Below are positions 1 through 4,707 of a stretch of 6,882 nucleotides of DNA, piece after piece. The stretch covers positions 1 to 6,882 of the forward strand of contig CAYHKW010000054.1 in NCBI GenBank assembly GCA_964357385.1. Reading direction: 5' to 3'. This DNA is from JAHFJA01 sp964357385. GTDB lineage: Bacteria > Patescibacteriota > Patescibacteriia > JACQRZ01. Numbering within the stretch: the first letter of the stretch is position 1; every line of letters begins with the position of its first letter. The notes beneath the pieces were generated by a model. The model did not search any database. It had not been told where the DNA came from and was given only the letters and a program-made list of their open reading frames with translations. The position numbers were made by a program, and so were the translations under genes.

Positions 1-30
1 GATCTGTTCTATCCATTGAACTACGAGGGC
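1..30 (-). tRNA. tRNA, 5' part only, probably tRNA-Arg
   Basis: Read on the minus strand from position 30, the sequence has a 7-base acceptor strand (GCCCTCG), TA at positions 8-9, a D-stem GTTC pairing perfectly with GAAC, and the D-loop AATGGATA with the invariant GG. It continues into the first bases of the anticodon stem (GATC) before the window ends. The GGATA D-loop places an A at tRNA position 20, which is the known arginine identity base, so tRNA-Arg is the best guess. The anticodon lies outside the window, so the identity is not proven. It starts 10 bases after the yidC stop codon in the same direction and may be cut out of the rpmH-rnpA-yidD-yidC transcript. Confidence 0.85.
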
Positions 31-35
31 ACACG

Positions 36-59
36 CGAGGCTACCCTTTTGGTGCCTCG
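36..59 (-). other. hairpin spanning the yidC stop codon, upstream of the tRNA
   Basis: Bases 36-41 (CGAGGC) pair with 54-59 (GCCTCG). After a one-base bulge, 43-45 (ACC) pair with 51-53 (GGT) around a 5-base loop. The yidC stop codon (41-43) lies inside the stem. No T-run follows on either strand, so this is not a standard rho-independent terminator. It may protect the 3' end of the yidC mRNA or act as a spacer or processing site between yidC and the tRNA. The pairing is seen directly; the role is inference. Confidence 0.45.
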
Positions 60-805
60 ATGGTAATTACTTCAGGGGTTGAAGTGCTGTTTGGTTTTGA
101 AAGAGGGGTCTTGAGTGCAATATATTGCTGCACAATAGTGAGGAAATTATATACCGTCCAATAGAGCACCACACCAGCAGGAAGAGTTGAGCCAATCACC
201 AGCGTAATGACGGGCATGATGAGAAGCATTTGTTGGCTCATGACAGCGGCAAAGTCTTCATCTTTTGCACCGGCGACCTTTGGCGGACGCTTGGTCATCA
301 TCATTTTTGCTTGAACAAACTGCAGGGCGGCAGCAACGACTGCTAAAGGAATACTGTGCGCATCAAGAGAAAACAATCCTAGAAATGTCGTGTTGAGTTG
401 TCCGGGATTGGTAATAAAAGAGTATACGTATTTGAGGCTTTCAGCATTAAGGCCATTGAAAAACACTTGATATACGGCAATGAGAAAAGGAAGTTGAACT
501 AATACCGGCAAACAGGATGCAAGAGGATTCACTTTGTGCTCCTTGAACAACTTCATTTGCTCAGCCATCATACCCTGCTTATCATCCTTATATTTTGCTT
601 TCAATGCACTCAATTTTGGCTGCATTTCTTGCATTGCCCTCTGCGCCATGAGCTGTTTGTGGGTAAGCGGATGAAGAACTACCTTGATGAGAATAGTAAG
701 GATGATAATCGCAAGTCCCATGTCGTGATTAGGGAGGGTGTTGTAGATATATACCAGTAGATTAAAAATCGGTTGGTATATGAAGGTGGTATAGAGTTCG
801 TACAT
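41..805 (-). CDS. yidC: YidC/Oxa1/SpoIIIJ-family membrane protein insertase
   Basis: This 254-residue integral membrane protein inserts proteins into the cytoplasmic membrane, alone or with SecYEG. It is the short form without the large periplasmic domain of Gram-negative YidC, as in Gram-positive and Patescibacteria proteins. The first core membrane segment lies at about residues 29-47, with the family-typical LTILIKVVLHPL. A charged cytoplasmic helical hairpin follows (about 50-92), then hydrophobic segments at about 96-118, 150-168, 190-207 and 209-230; the last includes the typical PAGVVLYW. The conserved groove arginine of the first segment is lysine here (K41). The C-terminal tail is short and not very basic. 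The start ATG has a purine-rich AAGGGG 10 bases upstream (816-821 on the minus strand). The gene lies 30 bases after yidD in the same probable operon. Confidence 0.95.
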   Translation of the reverse strand: MYELYTTFIYQPIFNLLVYIYNTLPNHDMGLAIIILTILIKVVLHPLTHKQLMAQRAMQEMQPKLSALKAKYKDDKQGMMAEQMKLFKEHKVNPLASCLPVLVQLPFLIAVYQVFFNGLNAESLKYVYSFITNPGQLNTTFLGLFSLDAHSIPLAVVAAALQFVQAKMMMTKRPPKVAGAKDEDFAAVMSQQMLLIMPVITLVIGSTLPAGVVLYWTVYNFLTIVQQYIALKTPLSKPNSTSTPEVITIEAPKG

Positions 806-835
806 ATCGTAGATGCCCCTTAGGGTAGAAGTATT

Positions 836-1105
836 TTATTTGTTTTTAAGTATAGCACGAGGACTCAGTACATTAGGTACATTGTCAATCCCCCCAGTGT
901 GCCATGGGTTGCACGATACGATACGCTTGATTGAAAGGTAGGAGCCATAGATGGCACCATGAGTCATAAGCGCTTGGCGACTGTACTGGGAGCAGGTCGG
1001 GTAAAAGCGACAGTAGCCGTTAGGGTATCGGAAACGCAATAATCCATGATCAGGCGAAAGGGTGCGTTGATAGAGACCAATGAGGAACGAAAGAATCGTT
1101 TTCAT
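836..1105 (-). CDS. yidD: membrane protein insertion efficiency factor YidD
   Basis: This 89-residue protein belongs to the YidD (formerly DUF37) family. These are small proteins associated with the inner face of the membrane that assist YidC-dependent insertion. The family signature is intact: LYQRTLSP near residues 11-18, GYCRFYPTCSQYSRQAL at 30-46, a glycine-rich amphipathic stretch (GAIYGSYLSIKRI, 50-62) and CNPWHTGGIDNVP at 65-77. The conserved cysteines are C32, C38 and C65. The length is normal for the family. Its ATG overlaps the rnpA stop by 4 bp (ATGA, 1102-1105) and has no clear Shine-Dalgarno site, so translation is probably coupled to rnpA. Position between rnpA and yidC is the standard context and supports the call. 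Confidence 0.95.
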   Translation of the reverse strand: MKTILSFLIGLYQRTLSPDHGLLRFRYPNGYCRFYPTCSQYSRQALMTHGAIYGSYLSIKRIVSCNPWHTGGIDNVPNVLSPRAILKNK

Positions 1106-1461
1106 AGTTGTGGGCGCTTTGAAGGCGACAGATTAGGATGAGAAAAGGCTCGAACAATCTGACTATGAATTTGTTCATAGCTTGCCGTAACAATAGAAGG
1201 CTTTGCAATGATAGCGATATCGGTCGGTATTGCGATATGTTCTCGCTCTTCATAACTCGCAGCGCGAAGGCGTCGTTTGATGAGGTTTCGTACGGTCGCT
1301 TTTTTTGAGATTTTATTGGATACCACAACACCAATACGAGAATTTCCTAGAGAGGAGGGGAGAAGGCGTACGAAGAAATAGGGTGTTGAAACAGAAATAC
1401 CTTTGCGAAACACTCGTGCAAAGTCACGTTGGTTAGACAAGCGCAAAGGACGAGGAAGCAT
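1102..1461 (-). CDS. rnpA: ribonuclease P protein component
   Basis: This 119-residue basic protein is the protein subunit (C5) of RNase P, which with its catalytic RNA removes 5' leaders from pre-tRNAs in the cytoplasm. The N-terminal pattern RPLRLSNQRDFARVFRKG (about residues 4-21) is the conserved start of the family. The signature RNR motif is seen as KKATVRNLIKRRLR at residues 53-66, with R58, N59, K62, R63 and R64. Length is normal. The start ATG lies 4 bases after the rpmH stop codon. No Shine-Dalgarno site is visible, so translation probably restarts from rpmH. The gene for the RNA subunit (rnpB) is not in the window. Confidence 0.95.
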   Translation of the reverse strand: MLPRPLRLSNQRDFARVFRKGISVSTPYFFVRLLPSSLGNSRIGVVVSNKISKKATVRNLIKRRLRAASYEEREHIAIPTDIAIIAKPSIVTASYEQIHSQIVRAFSHPNLSPSKRPQL

Positions 1462-1465
1462 TGTG

Positions 1466-1603
1466 CTACACCGTTAATGCGTGACGACCCTTTTTTCGAC
1501 GAGCTTTAAGGACGTTCCGGCCGGTTTTTGAAGCCATTCGGCTGCGGAATCCGTGTGTTTTTGCTCGTTTTCGTTTTTTCGGCTGATAGGTTCTCTTTGG
1601 CAT
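1466..1603 (-). CDS. rpmH: 50S ribosomal protein L34 (bL34)
   Basis: This 45-residue, highly basic protein is the large-subunit ribosomal protein L34. The sequence begins PKRTYQPKKRKRAKTHGF, continues with the conserved RSRMASKTGRNVLKARRKKGR and ends HALTV, matching the family from end to end. An in-frame ATG at 1666 would add 21 hydrophobic residues, but it lies upstream of the probable promoter (1633-1661), so it would not be transcribed from there. The ATG at 1603 gives the normal family N-terminus and is chosen. The predicted leader is only about 22 bases and shows no Shine-Dalgarno site. It is the first gene of the minus-strand cluster, as is usual next to a bacterial origin. Confidence 0.96.
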   Translation of the reverse strand: MPKRTYQPKKRKRAKTHGFRSRMASKTGRNVLKARRKKGRHALTV

Positions 1604-1632
1604 ATATATAAGTGAAGCGAAAAGTAGGATTA

Positions 1633-1661
1633 CTATAGCGATTTTCCTTATATCCGTCAAG
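1633..1661 (-). promoter_or_regulatory. sigma-70-type promoter of the rpmH-rnpA-yidD-yidC cluster
   Basis: On the minus strand the -35 box TTGACG (1656-1661) and the -10 box TATAGT (1633-1638) are separated by exactly 17 bases, and each differs from consensus at one position. Transcription would start near 1626, giving rpmH a leader of about 22 bases. This is the best-matching promoter in the window, as expected for a ribosomal protein operon. Confidence 0.85.
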
Positions 1662-1705
1662 ATCAAAGGTGTCTTTCATGGGCGGTGAGGCGATTTAATC
1701 CCATT

Positions 1706-1746
1706 TCATCCACAGAAATTCAGCGTTTATGCACACCTTATTCACT
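1706..1746 (+). promoter_or_regulatory. cluster of three DnaA boxes
   Basis: Against the consensus TTATNCACA, TCATCCACA (1706-1714) has one mismatch, TTATGCACA (1727-1735) has none and TTATTCACT (1738-1746) has one. Their starts are 21 and 11 bp apart, close to two turns and one turn of the helix, so all three face the same side. A weaker match, TTATTTATA (1748-1756, two mismatches), continues the spacing at 10 bp. They could serve both origin unwinding and DnaA autoregulation of the nearby dnaA promoter. Confidence 0.65.
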
Positions 1747-1762
1747 TTTATTTATAGGTGTG
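1732..1762. repeat. 7-bp inverted repeat around an AT-rich core in oriC
   Basis: CACACCT (1732-1738) and AGGTGTG (1756-1762) are perfect inverted copies separated by 17 bp, of which 15 are A or T. The left arm overlaps the exact DnaA box and the core contains the third box. The arrangement could bracket a DNA-unwinding segment or be a dyad operator. Its function is unknown. Confidence 0.45.
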
Positions 1763-1768
1763 GTACCG

Positions 1769-1797
1769 TTGTTTGTCCGGCAAGTATGTGATACACT
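1769..1797 (+). promoter_or_regulatory. candidate dnaA promoter with extended -10
   Basis: TTGTTT (1769-1774) is followed after 17 bases by TACACT (1792-1797), preceded by TG at the extended -10 position (1789-1790). Transcription would start near 1804, leaving a leader of about 48 bases. Each hexamer is only moderate (3 of 6 and 4 of 6 matches), so this is one of two alternatives for dnaA. Confidence 0.35.
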
Positions 1798-1800
1798 TGC
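1780..1800. repeat. 21-bp imperfect dyad in the dnaA upstream region
   Basis: GCAAGT (1780-1785) and ACTTGC (1795-1800) are perfect inverted arms around a 9-bp centre that is itself partly symmetric. The dyad covers the extended -10 element of one candidate dnaA promoter, so a protein bound here could control dnaA transcription or help organise the origin. No known operator is recognised. Confidence 0.4.
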
Positions 1801-1826
1801 ACCCACAGGCGTCTATCATCTTTACT
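1797..1826 (+). promoter_or_regulatory. alternative candidate dnaA promoter
   Basis: TTGCAC (1797-1802) is followed after 18 bases by TTTACT (1821-1826). Transcription would start near 1833, giving a leader of about 19 bases, similar to the short leaders predicted for rpmH and the slipin gene. The hexamers match consensus at 3 and 4 of 6 positions, so support is weak. Confidence 0.3.
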
Positions 1827-1851
1827 ATCAATTCGCTAACAGTAATTTTCT

Positions 1852-3249
1852 ATGACAACCCAACAATTGTGGCAAGCCGCGTTAGGAGAACTAGAGCTGT
1901 TGGTGAGCAAGCCAAATTTTAGCACCTGGTTCAAAGCCACATTTATTGTTTCGTTTGATAATAACAGGGCCATTGTTGGGGTCCCAAACACGTTTGCAAA
2001 ATCCTGGCTTGAGCGAAAATATCATGCGATGATTCTCAAAGCGCTTCGTAATGTTGCACATGAGCCTATTAAGGAAGTGATATACAAAGTTGAAGTAACC
2101 AGACCCGCTTCATCATTATCAATGCCATTGTTTCCTACCGAACAAGCAACCGTACCTGCGTTTACTGCTGCTGCCGTGTCAGCACCAGTGGCCACGATTA
2201 CCCCCACCGCATCAGGAGGCCATACTCATTCACTCAATCCGAAATATACTTTTTCAAATTTCGTTGTCGGTAAATATTGTGAACTTGCCAATGCCGCATG
2301 CCTTGCGGTGGCATCAAATCCTGGTGAAGTATACAATCCCCTCTATATATATGGCCCAGTGGGTCTTGGAAAAACACACCTTCTGCACGCAGTGGGTCAT
2401 GAAATCATGACAAATTTTCCTGCAAAGAAAGTTATGTTTGTAACGTGTGAAAAATTTACTAATGATTACATTCAAGCAGTACGATCAGGACGCGGGAAAG
2501 AACTCAAGGATTTTTATCGATCGGTTGATGTATTGATCATCGACGACATCCAGTTTCTTTCCAGTAAAGAGGGAACACAGGAAGAATTTTTTCATACCTT
2601 CAACACGCTTCATCAGACCAATCGCCAACTCGTGATTGCATCTGATCGTCCACCTAAAGCAATCCCTGCTATTGAAAGCCGCCTTCTCTCTCGCCTTGAG
2701 TGGGGGATGATTGCCGACATCAATATGCCTGACTTGGAAACGCGTATTGCGATTCTGGAACAGAAATGTGTTGAACGTGGGCTCGATGTTTCTGCAGAAA
2801 TGTTGAATTATATGGCGACGATGGTACAAACCAACATTCGTGAATTGGAAGGAGCACTTAATCGTATTGTTGCGTATTCACAGCTCACGCCTGATGCTAT
2901 GAGTTTTGAAAAAGTGAAACAAATTCTTTCCTCGATCACCACTAATCCTGCAAAGAAATCATTGACCCCCAAGCAACTTATCAATATTGTGTCTGAGTTT
3001 TTTGATGTTGCACTTCCTGATATTTTGGGTGCGTGCCGTAAAAAAGAACTTACGATGCCGCGCCAGATTATTATGTATCTCATGCGCGAAGAGCTGAAGT
3101 GTTCATTCCCTTCTATTGGTGCCGAATTGGGAGGACGTGATCATACCACCGCGATCCATGCGTATAATAAAATTGCAAAAGAAACAGAAGAATCACCGAA
3201 AGTTAAATCTGATATTGATCTTATCCGTCAGCGCATCTATAACATATGA
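1852..3249 (+). CDS. dnaA: chromosomal replication initiator protein DnaA
   Basis: This 465-residue protein binds DnaA boxes at oriC, forms an ATP-dependent filament, opens the DNA and loads the helicase. Domain I is at about residues 1-80 (LWQAALGELELLVSKPNFSTWF near 6-27), followed by a linker rich in Ala, Pro and Thr (about 81-125). The AAA+ domain III has Walker A GPVGLGKT at 168-175, Walker B VLIIDD at 227-232, sensor I near 262-267, the box VII arginine finger R281 in SRLLSRLEWG, and the sensor II arginine R330 in NIRELEGAL. Domain IV (about 365-465) carries the DNA-binding signature MPRQIIMYL and GGRDHTTAIHAYNKI (427-441). All key residues are intact and the length is normal. The ATG gives the usual N-terminus; no Shine-Dalgarno site is visible. 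The stop overlaps the dnaN start by 4 bp. Confidence 0.98.
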   Translation: MTTQQLWQAALGELELLVSKPNFSTWFKATFIVSFDNNRAIVGVPNTFAKSWLERKYHAMILKALRNVAHEPIKEVIYKVEVTRPASSLSMPLFPTEQATVPAFTAAAVSAPVATITPTASGGHTHSLNPKYTFSNFVVGKYCELANAACLAVASNPGEVYNPLYIYGPVGLGKTHLLHAVGHEIMTNFPAKKVMFVTCEKFTNDYIQAVRSGRGKELKDFYRSVDVLIIDDIQFLSSKEGTQEEFFHTFNTLHQTNRQLVIASDRPPKAIPAIESRLLSRLEWGMIADINMPDLETRIAILEQKCVERGLDVSAEMLNYMATMVQTNIRELEGALNRIVAYSQLTPDAMSFEKVKQILSSITTNPAKKSLTPKQLINIVSEFFDVALPDILGACRKKELTMPRQIIMYLMREELKCSFPSIGAELGGRDHTTAIHAYNKIAKETEESPKVKSDIDLIRQRIYNI

Positions 3250-4364
3250 AGTTTTCGTGTATTCAGGAAAATCTATTCAAAGGGTTGCAGGTGGTCAGCC
3301 ATATTGCGGGGAACAGTTCCGGACTTCCCATCCTTTCAAATATTTTGTTAAAAACAGAAGATGGATTTTTGACGCTGTGTTCTACCAATCTTGAAATGGG
3401 TGTGAAGTGTACGGTGCGCGGCAAAGTAGAAACAGAAGGGGTGATTGCCATTGATGCTCGCGTGATTACGGAGTATATTGGATTGCTTCCCAAAGATCGT
3501 GTTGAGCTGGAAATTCTTGAAGGGCCGATACTTTCCATAACCTGCGGCACGTACCATACTCAGATTAAAGGAGTTGTTGCGGATGAATATCCTTTGTTGC
3601 CACCGGCGGAAAAAGCAAATTCACTCCAATGCCATGCAAAAGATTTGAAGAAACATCTTCAGCGAACCGTTGGCGCAGCTAAGTATGATGAAACGCGTAT
3701 GGAACTTTCCGGTGTTCTGTTTGTTGCCCATGAAAAAAAACTTACGGTCGTCGCGACGGATGCATACCGTTTGGCTGAGAGCACTCTTTCGTTGGATGAA
3801 CCGGCTGTCGCAGATGTGCGAGTGATTGTGCCCTTGAAAACAGTACAGGAATTGCTGCGCAATCTTTCTGACGATCCGGAGTTGATCGTACAACTTATGA
3901 TCAGCGACACTCAGATCACTGCCGTTGTGGAAAATATTGAACTCGTTTCAAAATTGATTGATGGGCAATATCCTGACTACACACAAATCATTCCGTCTTC
4001 ATTTTCAACACGCGCTGTGGTTGATCGTCAAGAGTGGATGCGTGCGGTCAAAGCTTCCAGTATTTTTTCTAAATCAGGGCTCAATGATGTTACCTTGCAA
4101 TTTGAACCAGGTGAGAGTGACAAAGGGGTGCTCACTATTTCATCGGCCAACACGACCGTTGGGGAAACGGCGGTGAAACTTGAAATTCAATGCAGTGGCA
4201 GTAGTATTGCTGCCTCATTAAACTATCGATACCTTCTTGATGGTTTGCAAAACATGACGACGAGCCAGGTCTCGGTCGGTGCGATCGATTCAAATAGTCC
4301 CTGTATTCTCAAGCCCGTCAACGAGGAAGGATATCAATACATGGTCATGCCGATTCGGGAGTAG
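3246..4364 (+). CDS. dnaN: DNA polymerase III subunit beta (sliding clamp)
   Basis: This 372-residue protein forms the ring-shaped dimer that tethers DNA polymerase III and other repair and replication proteins to DNA. Its length and three-domain pattern are typical (domains at about residues 1-122, 125-245 and 247-372). Family landmarks are LPILSNILL at 27-35, ATDAYRLAE at 170-178 (a wall of the partner-binding pocket), KLIDGQYPDYTQIIP at 236-250, NTTVGETAVKLEI near 302-314 and the C-terminal YMVMPIRE, where the usual ending is MPMRL. The start overlaps the dnaA stop as ATGA (3246-3249) and has no Shine-Dalgarno site, so translation is probably coupled to dnaA. The next gene has its own promoter 3 bases after this stop codon. 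recF and gyrB, which often follow dnaN, are absent here. Confidence 0.98.
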   Translation: MKFSCIQENLFKGLQVVSHIAGNSSGLPILSNILLKTEDGFLTLCSTNLEMGVKCTVRGKVETEGVIAIDARVITEYIGLLPKDRVELEILEGPILSITCGTYHTQIKGVVADEYPLLPPAEKANSLQCHAKDLKKHLQRTVGAAKYDETRMELSGVLFVAHEKKLTVVATDAYRLAESTLSLDEPAVADVRVIVPLKTVQELLRNLSDDPELIVQLMISDTQITAVVENIELVSKLIDGQYPDYTQIIPSSFSTRAVVDRQEWMRAVKASSIFSKSGLNDVTLQFEPGESDKGVLTISSANTTVGETAVKLEIQCSGSSIAASLNYRYLLDGLQNMTTSQVSVGAIDSNSPCILKPVNEEGYQYMVMPIRE

Positions 4365-4367
4365 TGC

Positions 4368-4394
4368 TTGACTTTTTTGTTAAAAGAGTATAGC
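4368..4394 (+). promoter_or_regulatory. candidate promoter of the 62-residue gene
   Basis: TTGACT (4368-4373, 5 of 6 matches) lies directly after the dnaN stop, and TATAGC (4389-4394) follows after 15 bases, a shorter spacer than the usual 17. Transcription would start near 4401, leaving a leader of about 40 bases that contains the Shine-Dalgarno site at 4429-4433. Confidence 0.5.
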
Positions 4395-4428
4395 CTGTGT
4401 GGGTGGTCTTTTTTTATTTATTGTTTTT

Positions 4429-4433
4429 GAGGA
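4429..4433 (+). promoter_or_regulatory. Shine-Dalgarno site that fixes the start of the 62-residue protein
   Basis: GAGGA lies 7 bases before the ATG at 4441, followed by an A-rich spacer. It favours this ATG over an in-frame GTG at 4399, which lies at or before the predicted transcription start. Confidence 0.65.
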
Positions 4434-4440
4434 AGAAAAA

Positions 4441-4629
4441 ATGAGTGATAGGAAGTATGAAAAGGTAAGAGAAGTTGAAGTGAAAAAAGGGGAGGTAATG
4501 GTCATATCAGAAAAAACCATTACTGAAAATGGATATTTTCAAGGGAAAAAAGTAGGACCGTTGGTTTCACTTGATGCATTCAAAGGACGAACTGTTCGTT
4601 TTATTGATAAAGAGCTTGTTCCTCGCTAA
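4441..4629 (+). CDS. small basic protein of unknown function (62 residues)
   Basis: I do not recognise this protein. It is rich in charged residues (9 Lys, 5 Arg, 7 Glu, 3 Asp; net about +4) and has no cysteine, signal peptide or membrane segment, so it should be soluble and cytoplasmic. Alternating hydrophobic and charged residues at about 9-28 (VREVEVKKGEVMVISEKTIT) and again at 49-60 suggest a small beta-rich fold; a proposed role in binding nucleic acid would be a guess. An in-frame GTG at 4399 would add a 14-residue hydrophobic N-terminus, but the Shine-Dalgarno site at 4429-4433 and the probable promoter support the ATG used here. It is transcribed apart from dnaN, with its own promoter, a hairpin over its stop codon and a terminator, so it looks like a real, independently expressed gene. 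Confidence 0.7.
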   Translation: MSDRKYEKVREVEVKKGEVMVISEKTITENGYFQGKKVGPLVSLDAFKGRTVRFIDKELVPR

Positions 4630-4643
4630 AGGGAGGAACAAGC
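4614..4643 (+). other. perfect 11-bp hairpin with the stop codon in its loop
   Basis: Bases 4614-4624 pair perfectly with 4633-4643 around an 8-base loop (4625-4632) that contains the TAA stop of the 62-residue gene (4627-4629). No T-run follows directly; a second hairpin with a T-run begins 10 bases later. The first hairpin may stabilise the mRNA 3' end or act in tandem with the terminator. Confidence 0.6.
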
Positions 4644-4653
4644 AATGTGTTAC

Positions 4654-4680
4654 GGGGTCCAAATGGATCCCTATTTTTTT
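4654..4680 (+). terminator. rho-independent terminator after the 62-residue gene
   Basis: Bases 4654-4660 (GGGGTCC) pair with 4665-4671 (GGATCCC), with one G-U pair and an AAAT loop, followed by a seven-T run (4674-4680). It should end transcripts from the dnaA-dnaN and 62-residue region before dusB. Confidence 0.75.
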
Positions 4681-4707
4681 ATATGATTGTATGATACATG
4701 AGTGATT

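Larger units (their letters stand above)
1700..1851. other. oriC: putative chromosomal replication origin (oriC)
   Basis: This non-coding stretch between the divergent rpmH and dnaA genes is the standard bacterial origin position. It holds one exact DnaA box (TTATGCACA, 1727-1735) and two one-mismatch boxes (1706-1714 and 1738-1746), all in one orientation. It also has an AT-rich core (1739-1755), a 21-bp dyad (1780-1800) and a second AT-rich stretch reaching the dnaA start (about 1812-1851). Genes run outward on both sides, in the direction expected of replication forks leaving this site. Location and boxes are seen directly; function is inferred. Some genomes have the active origin on the other side of dnaA or elsewhere. 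Confidence 0.7.

Noticed and set aside
1050..1334. 94-residue open frame on the minus strand overlapping rnpA and yidD.
   Set aside because: It lies in another frame of two well-recognised genes and resembles no family.
1604..1666. N-terminal extension of rpmH with 21 hydrophobic residues from the ATG at 1666.
   Set aside because: It precedes the family-typical L34 start, and its coding would run through the consensus-like promoter at 1633-1661.
1757..1795. TGTGG (1759-1763) and TGTGATACA (1787-1795) as reverse-oriented DnaA boxes.
   Set aside because: Only about five or six of nine positions fit TGTGNATAA, too weak to call.
2022..3083. Several antisense open frames of 61-114 codons inside dnaA.
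   Set aside because: They are shadows of a strongly conserved gene and have no ribosome binding sites or family-like sequence.
4392..4415. A run of seven T bases (4409-4415) after a GC-containing stretch downstream of dnaN, as a possible terminator.
   Set aside because: The preceding bases form at most three or four weak pairs, and the run lies in the probable leader of the 62-residue gene.
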